From assembly GCA_022567055.1 (NCBI GenBank), contig JADFHU010000245.1, positions 1 through 7,716 on the forward strand: a stretch of DNA of 7,716 nt, in the 5' to 3' direction. The notes below the pieces were generated by a model. The model was given only the letters and a program-made list of their open reading frames with translations. It was not told the DNA's origin and made no database searches. Below are positions 1 to 5,400 of this stretch, in pieces. The stretch is from Planctomycetota bacterium. Lineage in GTDB: Bacteria; Planctomycetota; Phycisphaerae; Sedimentisphaerales; Anaerobacaceae. Made by a program: the position numbers and the translations under genes. The number at the start of each line of letters is the position of its first letter. Position 1 is the first letter of the stretch.

Positions 1-374
1 TCGCCAATGCCGGCATAGTGGTTCTTGGCGAGACGTTCCTCGACCATCCCGACGATGGTTTCGTCGCGGTACCAGGAACTGATTTCGTCGCGTCGGCGAT
101 AGGGCCGCAGCACGGGGACGACCAAGTCTGGAGCTTGCTCATAAAGCATCTGGGTGCCATCGTCGTTGGAACTCGACACGAACGCTTTCTTGAGCCCGGC
201 CTTCCTCAGTATATTTATCGCTTCGGCCGGCGGGAGCAAGTCCCAGGCGTCATGGTTGTAGTGGATATGGGCATCGGCGAGCGGGGTTTGCGCCTGCGCG
301 CCGGGTATCGCGAGCGACAGTCCCACGATCACCGCCGCCACCGAAAGGACGGTCTTTGAATGCATTTCCCTCAT
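1..374 (-). CDS. Exported amidohydrolase-family protein, N-terminal fragment (runs off left edge)
   Basis: Reading the minus strand from ATG at 374 gives an open frame to the left edge with no stop, about 124 codons. The N-terminus is a clear Sec signal peptide: a short basic start (MREMHSK), a hydrophobic core (VLSVAAVIVGLSLAIPG) and an AQA cleavage site followed by QTPL. Just after it comes DAHIHYNHDAW, the HxH metal-binding motif at the first strand of amidohydrolase TIM barrels, then an Ala/Leu-rich helix with LRKAGLKKAFVSSSNDDGT and a stretch with RPYRRRDEISSWYRD. I recognise this as the periplasmic metal-dependent hydrolase / amidohydrolase type common in Alphaproteobacteria; the substrate cannot be told. 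In-frame ATGs at 392, 374 and 365 all keep the signal peptide. I chose 374 because a GGA lies 9 nt upstream, but the choice is weak. It is divergent from the SAM-domain gene at 751. Confidence 0.75.
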   Translation of the reverse strand, partial: MREMHSKTVLSVAAVIVGLSLAIPGAQAQTPLADAHIHYNHDAWDLLPPAEAINILRKAGLKKAFVSSSNDDGTQMLYEQAPDLVVPVLRPYRRRDEISSWYRDETIVGMVEERLAKNHYAGIG

Positions 375-548
375 CGTCGAATTTCCACTCATCAAAGCGC
401 CACCAAACACACCGAAACCCCATTCGGCCGACATTTTCCAAATAACCCCCAAATTCAGGGAAATCGTATCACCGTACCACTGCCAAGAGAACTGCATCGC
501 ATCCGCAACCATCCGATGGCCTGATCTGGGGCATCCAAGGTGCCGCCG

Positions 549-578
549 AATGTCCGCTTTTGGCTAAAAGCAGACATT
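549..578. repeat. Palindromic intergenic repeat, copy 1
   Basis: The left arm AATGTCCGCTTTT (549-561) and the right arm AAAAGCAGACATT (566-578) are inverted copies with one mismatch (G versus A), around a 4-nt loop GGCT. This can form a 13-bp hairpin with one mismatch. The same core recurs at 593-625 in the same layout. The GTCCGCTTTT/AAAAGCGGAC core resembles a dispersed repeat that I associate with Bradyrhizobium and related Rhizobiales. The link is from memory and was not searched. Confidence 0.75.
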
Positions 579-592
579 GGAGAGGCGGGCCG

Positions 593-625
593 GAATGTCC
601 GCTTTACCCCCAAGAGCGGACATTC
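593..625. repeat. Palindromic intergenic repeat, copy 2
   Basis: The left arm GAATGTCCGCTTT (593-605) and the right arm AGAGCGGACATTC (613-625) pair over 13 positions with one mismatch, around a 7-nt loop (ACCCCCA). It shares the core ATGTCCGCTTT with copy 1 and lies 14 bp after it. Two near-identical hairpins in tandem within a gene-free stretch point to a dispersed repetitive family rather than a single terminator; no T-run follows either hairpin. Confidence 0.75.
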
Positions 626-642
626 TCGCGGTCGCCGCTGAC

Positions 643-668
643 TTCCGCTTTTGACCCACAACGGACAT
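643..668. repeat. Degenerate palindromic repeat, copy 3
   Basis: TTCCGCTTTTGACCC on the left and CAACGGACAT on the right repeat the half-site words of copies 1 and 2 (CCGCTTTTG and CGGACAT), but the arms no longer pair well. It is best read as a decayed third copy. It is weaker than the other two and depends on comparison with them. Confidence 0.45.
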
Positions 669-741
669 CGAAGGCCATGAGCCGCGCCGATGGATTGAGT
701 GTTCCAGACCATATAAGCTTGCCAGCACCTCACGTCCGGTT

Positions 742-745
742 GAGG
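742..745 (+). promoter_or_regulatory. Ribosome binding site for the SAM-domain gene
   Basis: GAGG lies 5 nt upstream of the ATG at 751 (GAGGCAAAAATG). This supports 751 as the true start of a short, truncated frame that would be overlooked on length alone. Confidence 0.65.
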
Positions 746-750
746 CAAAA

Positions 751-891
751 ATGGCTCGTGACATCAACGAATGGCTGGAGGGTCTGGAGCTCGGTCGATA
801 CGCCGAAGCGTTCGCCGAGAACGAGATCGATTTGCGCACGCTACCTCACATCACAGAAAATGACTTGAGAGAGATCGGCGTCCTTCGGTAG
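751..891 (+). CDS. SAM-domain protein, N-terminal 46 codons, cut off at the junction
   Basis: The frame from ATG 751 begins MARDINEWLEGLELGRYAEA and goes on through FAENEIDLRTLPHITENDLR to EIGV, then LR and a stop. This is a recognisable SAM (sterile alpha motif) domain: W8, the GLELGRYAEAF helix, an N-x-I-D-x-x-x-L-P motif, and the (D)LREIGV helix start. In Rhizobiales and other Proteobacteria this form usually sits at the N-terminus of much longer proteins carrying a class III adenylate/guanylate cyclase domain and often AAA/TPR regions. Here the SAM domain stops before its last helix, where family members continue with a Gly-His/Pro-Arg-Lys-Leu-Leu type sequence. The stop at 889-891 lies in DNA that reads as the opposite-strand Wzz gene, so the truncation comes from the join, not from a natural C-terminus. 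Confidence 0.7.
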   Translation: MARDINEWLEGLELGRYAEAFAENEIDLRTLPHITENDLREIGVLR

Positions 892-2397
892 GTCGTCCTC
901 GCACTCGTGGGGCACAACACCGAGCAAGGGGATATTCAGATAGCGGGCCACGTCACTCGGCTTGCGGACCAGGTCGTTGAGGAACTCCACGAGGAAGGTC
1001 AAACCCACCCCCAGCATCAGACCCATGAGTGTTCCACCGGGAAACCAGAGTAGGGCATGGCGCGAGGCCGTCATTTCGATGGGCGGCAAGGCGCGCCCCT
1101 GGAGCTGCACCTTGGGGGTCTGCGGATCATCGAGTTTGATGCGCCACTTTGAAATGTTCTCTTTGAGGGTGACGAGAACGGCCTGTCGCTCGTCGAGTGA
1201 CACCTGCAGACGGTTGTACTCGATCCGTGCCATGTCCAGATCATCTCTTTTCTTGGCCGCTTCTTCTCTGAGTTTCTGTATCTTTTCGAGACCCGTCTGT
1301 TGGATCACGAGGGCGTTTTGGGCGTTCTTGAAATTGGCCTGTCTCGTCCGTTCGGCAATCTCGATGGTCCTCGCTTCGAGTGTTGTTTTCAGATCCGCCA
1401 CCGACTCTCGTATTTCTCGCACGACGCGATGGCTTTCACCGAACTTGGTCAGCTTGCTCGCCAAACTCGCCTGCTGCACGTTGACGGAATTGGTCAAGGT
1501 CAGGATGATCGGGTCGCGCTCGATGGCTTGGGCGATCTGTTCGTTGATGGGACCCGTCGCCAGGGCCCTGATGTTTTCCACGCTGGCCTGCAACTGACTG
1601 ACCTGCATGGCCATTTCGTTTTCATCGTGCTGCAGTTTGTTATAACTGGCGACAATCGGGTGCTGGTACAAGGTGGCGGCCCCCGGTGCGGAGATGCCTG
1701 AGACACCCCACTTTTCCCGGACACCGTCCAGGTGCTGGTTGATCTGGTCGATCTCCTTCTGCACCTGCTTGCGTTGCTCCTCCAGCTTGACGAGCTTGTT
1801 GCTGATGTCCCCGCGCTTCTGGCTTCCCTGTGATTTGACGAAGAGTTCGGCCATGGTGTTGGCGATAAAGGCGGCCTCTTTGGACTGCCCACAGGTCATG
1901 GAGATCGAGACGAAACCCGCGTCCCGATGGGGATAGGCCCCCATATACTTTTTCAGGTAGGTCAGGGCGCGGTTCTCGTTCCCCGCAAAACTCTGAAACC
2001 AGTTCGTGCGTCGGATGGTATCCAACTTCAACAGTTCGACGTAGGTGACCTGCTGTTTGATCAGACTCGCCATGGAGACGCGGTAGTCGTATTGCACGTT
2101 TTTATGGACTTGAATCGACCCAATTCGGGTGGGGTCTTCCTCGATGGGCGAGAGCACACCGATGAGGGTCTCCGCCGTGTAGCTGGGCAAGTATCGCCGC
2201 AGCAGATACCAGGTCCCACCGCCGATGCAGCACCCCAATAGGGTCATCGCGACGATAAGGATGGCATGTCGGCTGAGGATGCCAAACACCTCGCGGCCGG
2301 TCATGGACGCAGGCGCAGCCGCAACATGGCGGGCCAGGGGCCCGCGTTGCTGCTGCTGCTGCCGCCTTCTTCCGGCCTCAAGTTTTGTGTCCGCCAT
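841..2397 (-). CDS. Wzz-type polysaccharide co-polymerase / chain-length protein, C-terminally truncated
   Basis: The 518-aa inner-membrane protein has the Wzz/PCP layout. A basic, Gln-rich cytoplasmic tail holds residues 1-40, with TM1 at about 45-66. A long periplasmic part follows, with coiled-coil helices near 190-240 and 355-425. A Pro-containing stretch (LPPIEMTASRH) then leads into TM2 at about 449-472. After TM2 it has FLNDLVRKPSDVARYLNIPL and LGVVPHE, the cytoplasmic linker that in Phycisphaerae-like homologues leads into a BY-type tyrosine-kinase domain. Homologues that I remember continue past DxDLxxVV with an APYS/ESYR-type motif; here the frame ends in FCDVR and stop, so the C-terminus is false and the kinase region, if it was fused, is lost. 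I start at ATG 2397 rather than TTG 2400 because GGAG lies 7 nt upstream. The gene is the last of the minus-strand operon, 78 bp after the TPR gene. Its role would be control of exopolysaccharide chain length and export. Confidence 0.85.
   Translation of the reverse strand: MADTKLEAGRRRQQQQQRGPLARHVAAAPASMTGREVFGILSRHAILIVAMTLLGCCIGGGTWYLLRRYLPSYTAETLIGVLSPIEEDPTRIGSIQVHKNVQYDYRVSMASLIKQQVTYVELLKLDTIRRTNWFQSFAGNENRALTYLKKYMGAYPHRDAGFVSISMTCGQSKEAAFIANTMAELFVKSQGSQKRGDISNKLVKLEEQRKQVQKEIDQINQHLDGVREKWGVSGISAPGAATLYQHPIVASYNKLQHDENEMAMQVSQLQASVENIRALATGPINEQIAQAIERDPIILTLTNSVNVQQASLASKLTKFGESHRVVREIRESVADLKTTLEARTIEIAERTRQANFKNAQNALVIQQTGLEKIQKLREEAAKKRDDLDMARIEYNRLQVSLDERQAVLVTLKENISKWRIKLDDPQTPKVQLQGRALPPIEMTASRHALLWFPGGTLMGLMLGVGLTFLVEFLNDLVRKPSDVARYLNIPLLGVVPHECEDDLPKDADLSQVIFCDVR
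859..890. other. Junction joining two unrelated half-genes
   Basis: Read on plus, this interval continues the SAM domain up to about 882 (...ENDLREIGV). Read on minus, it continues the Wzz protein down to about 859 (...DADLSQVI). Beyond each limit the family resemblance ends within a few codons: the SAM frame stops after LR, and the Wzz frame stops after FCDVR. Two convergent genes each lacking a 3' end, with roughly 20 bp that seem to fit both, is what a join at short shared sequence looks like. The exact breakpoint cannot be placed. The likeliest cause is a misassembly or contaminant chimera; illegitimate recombination is the alternative. Confidence 0.65.
2347..2361 (-). repeat. CAG/CAA microsatellite encoding five glutamines
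   Basis: On the minus strand four CAG codons and one CAA run in a row, encoding Gln13-17 of the Wzz protein just after three arginines. The tract lies in the cytoplasmic tail before TM1. It is short, but a triplet run can change length by slippage without shifting the frame. Confidence 0.7.
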
Positions 2398-2404
2398 CAA
2401 GGTT

Positions 2405-2408
2405 CTCC
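2405..2408 (-). promoter_or_regulatory. Ribosome binding site for the Wzz gene
   Basis: GGAG on the minus strand, 7 nt upstream of ATG 2397 (GGAGAACCTTGATG). The spacing favours ATG 2397 over the adjoining TTG at 2400. Confidence 0.65.
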
Positions 2409-2446
2409 ATGCCGATTCCGCTATTGGAACCCGGTCAACGCATTTT

Positions 2447-2468
2447 GCCGGCCCGAGGGGCCGTCGGC
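2447..2468 (-). other. GC-rich hairpin between the TPR and Wzz genes
   Basis: GGCCC (2450-2454) and GGGCC (2458-2462) pair perfectly around a 3-nt loop. C2449-G2463 extends the stem, and GCC (2447-2449) could pair instead with GGC (2466-2468) across a bulge. In the direction of transcription the hairpin is followed by AAAA, not U, so it is not an intrinsic terminator. It might slow ribosomes or protect mRNA ends between the two genes, or it may be chance in GC-rich DNA. Confidence 0.35.
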
Positions 2469-2475
2469 CTCTTCT

Positions 2476-5400
2476 CTAAGGAGAAAGCCTGCTCACGGCG
2501 CCTTGCAGACGTTCGGCGACCCGTCGGGGGCACTCTCCGGAGCCAGCCTCTAGTGCCTGCTGAAATGCCTCACGAGCCTGGGCCTTCTGTCCCAGGTGTT
2601 CTCGGACCAAACCAATGTGCTCATACACCTGATAGGGGACGTGTTGACGGGATTGCTGGTAACGCTGGGCAGCCGCCGACAGGTAGGTGAGGGCCTGTTT
2701 GTGTTGACCGCTCTTGTACAAAACGAATCCATAGGTATCCATCAATGTCGGACTGTCGGGCTGCAGGTCCAACGCGTTCTTTCCATAGGTCAGGGCCCGG
2801 GGCAACTGCCTATCGTTCACAGCCAAGAGATAGGCCAGGTTGTTCAGTACACTGACATTGTTCGGCATTTTGCCCAACAGACTTTCGTAATCGGAAACGG
2901 CCTGCTCCAGGTAGGAGTTCCGGGCCGTCTGCTCGAAGGCCTGCGTCAGCAGCTCGGCCCGGCGGATCGTCAGGCCGGCCCGATCTGCGGAGGAGAGCGA
3001 GCTATCCTTTAGGCACTGGCCTAGGTGAGCAAGCGCTTGATCCAAGTCATCTGCAGCTTGGGCCAGGACATACTGGGCGAATCGACTCTGCGTCGCGCCG
3101 GCCCATGAGGCACTCCCAAGACAGTGAGCCGAGACCTCCTCTACCCCCAAGAGCGCACTCAAGCGCTGGATCACCACGGCCAGGCTATCGTAATGAAGAC
3201 GGGCCCGGTCTAGTGCGTAGCGACCATATTGAACCGCCGTGGAACGGTCGCCCTCGATCTGCTTGGCATGGGCCATTTGGTAGTAGGCCAGAGGGGCGAA
3301 AGGGCCCATGCCATAGGCGTTTCCCACTTCGATGACCTGGCGCAGCGCCCGTTTGTCCCCTTGGACCCCGGCGGCATTGAGTGCCGCCAGATAGCCGTCC
3401 AGGCTACCGGCATACTGTTTGTCCTGGGACCATTGGTCCGGTGATTGACCCCGGTACTCGGCCTGCTTGAGCCTTAACGCCCGGCCAAAAAATTGAGTTG
3501 CCATGTCGGCGCGATCCTGTTCGAGTTCATAGCTGCCGGCCTGTAGGTACCAGAAGGCGTCGTCGGGCATTTGCTCGATCATCGATTGGTAGAAGCCTAC
3601 CAGCTTTCTATGCAGGCCTTCCCTTCGATAGGTGTGCTCCAGCAGGCGACGCGCCTCGTAGGGCGCGCCGGGCCCAGACACCAATGCCTCTAGTTCACGG
3701 AGACCCTCTTCGCGACGACCCGCCATCAGGATGGTCCGTGCCAAGGCCAGGCGGCCCAGTGGATCATCCCGCAGAGAGACACTCCGTCGAAAGCCGACGA
3801 TGGCCTCCTGGTAGTCATTCAGAGCCAAGTTGACCTGTCCTTTGAGTTGCCAAACCAGGGCATTGTCCGGGTCGCGCGCCAGTGCCCCTTCTATCAAAGT
3901 CCGGGCCTGTTCCAACTCACCCTCTCGCAGCGCCACCCAGCCGGCGATGAATTCCCCCGTAGGGCTCTGCGGGTAGAGACGCTTGAACTGGGCCAGTTGC
4001 CGCTTGGCCTCCGGCAGGAGACCGGTCTTGAGAAAGACGACCAACTGGTCAGTGCGGTTTTCTTCGCTGTCCTCCACCTGCAACAGTTCCTTGAAATAGC
4101 GATTAAGGGCCTGAGAATCCCGATTGATCTCGCCTACGACCAGCAGGCCCCGCAACACATCCACGTCATCAGGCCTCTCTCGGTACATGCCGAGCAGAAT
4201 CTCCCGGGCCCGCTCGACCTCGCCCCGCCCGATGAGATGACGCCACAGCAATCGCTCGTCCTGGCCCTGCCGCAGCAGTTGCTCCGCCTGCGCCTCCTGA
4301 CCGGTTGCCTGGTAATAGGCGGCGTAGGCCTGGAGTACGGCCTGCTCGCGCGGCGCCATGGCATAGGCCTGGCGCAGCGCCTCTCCCGCAATGGAAAACA
4401 GGGCCTTGCCTCTGGCCTCGTCCTGCTGATCCCCGGCCAAGGAGGTCGCCAAGCGCCCCAATACCAGCGTATTGCGCAGGGTGGGTTTCTTTTTCTGCAC
4501 GCCCTGGTAGATCGCCACCGCCTTGAAGGGATCTTCCCGGCCGATCTGGTGGGCATACTCCAAGAGCAACGACCCGTCGGCCGGGTTGAGTGCTACGGCT
4601 CGCTCCAAGGCACGCCGGGCTTCGGCCCCCTCCACCTCCGTCAGCGCCGCGCCCAGGGCGGTGTTGCGATCCGTCAGCAGACGGTGATGCACCTTGGCGT
4701 AGCGCGGGTCGTTGGGATTCATGGACATGGCCTTCTCGATGTCCTTGATCGCAGCGGCGTGGTCCGCCTGTGCCCCCCGAATGGTGCTACGGAGCATGTA
4801 GCCGATGGAAAACACCGGACGCGCTTCAAGGCACGCATCGATCTTCTCCAGGGCTTCCTGGTACTGCCCTCGGGCAAAGGCCACTCGGGCTTCGAACAGT
4901 TGTCCCTGGCTCCGATCGAGGTTCATCCGGCGCGTGGTCTCGACAACCTGTTGCGCGAGCGCCCAATTCTCGTCTTGAAGGGCTAGATCCAGGGCCGAAT
5001 TTGCCGAGATCCAGGCAACGCTCTTGAACTCGTCTTCAACTCCTGTTGCAGCGCCAGTCCCGGCACTGGCCCCTTCCAAGGCCTCGATAAAAGAATCCAG
5101 CGCCTCCGAGGCCTTACCCAGTCGCAGCTGCAGCATCCCCTGTTCCAGCGCCCGCCGGCCCGGGTCGGGCAAGGCTGCAATGGCCTGCTCCTGAACGGCT
5201 TGCCGCTGGGAATCGCTGAGTTCGCCGGGGTCGGTCTGCTTCAGCAAGAAACGGTAGTACTGCAAGGTCCCGTTATTGGGGGAAGCCGCGACCAGACGAT
5301 CCAGCAGCGGACGCAACCGAGCCGTTTGGTCCTGACGAATGAGTCTCTCACACAGAGACGACACCAGCCCTGCGGGCAGCAACGTCGGTTCCGCCGCGGC

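Larger units (their letters stand above)
375..750. other. Intergenic region between divergent genes, with palindromic repeats
   Basis: No convincing gene is visible in this stretch. It separates the minus-strand amidohydrolase from the plus-strand SAM-domain gene, so promoters for both are expected here, but I see no good paired -35/-10 boxes. The part from about 549 to 668 is filled with two clear palindromic repeat copies and one decayed copy, described separately. The open frames crossing it (for example 455-748 minus, 560-868 plus, 564-839 minus) read out the repeats and give peptides with strings such as MSAFSQKRTF and MSALGGKADI, which I remember as recurring spurious proteins annotated in Rhizobiales genomes. 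The segment 393-548 shows nothing I can name. Confidence 0.6.

Noticed and set aside
18..359. Plus-strand open frame of 113 codons at the left edge
   Set aside because: The opposite strand encodes a signal peptide followed by an amidohydrolase metal-binding motif, which is far better supported.
549..625. Two hairpins as intrinsic terminators or as a short CRISPR-like array
   Set aside because: No T-run follows the stems, the unit is itself palindromic, the spacing is 14 bp, there is no third intact copy, and no cas gene is present.
712..717. TATAAG as a -10 box upstream of the SAM-domain gene
   Set aside because: The only TTGAGT-like -35 (695-700) is 11 nt away, too close for a sigma-70 promoter, and no better partner is visible.
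455..868. Several overlapping open frames (455-748 minus, 560-868 plus, 564-839 minus)
   Set aside because: They read through palindromic repeats and give peptides like MSAFSQKRTF that I know as recurrent mis-annotations; no good start signals, and 751-891 carries the real SAM-domain start.
841..891. Natural antisense gene overlap between the SAM-domain and Wzz genes
   Set aside because: Both proteins end abruptly in the middle of conserved regions with non-homologous tails, which fits a join much better than an evolved overlap.
962..1597. Plus-strand open frame of 211 codons opposite the Wzz gene
   Set aside because: It is Ser/Arg-rich, has no recognisable motif, and is antisense to the clearly recognisable Wzz protein.
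3847..4986. Long plus-strand open frame of 379 codons inside the TPR gene
   Set aside because: It lies wholly antisense to a coherent TPR protein, has no family resemblance, and its Leu/Gln/Arg-rich text is what the complement of Ala/Leu/Gln-rich TPR codons produces in GC-rich DNA.
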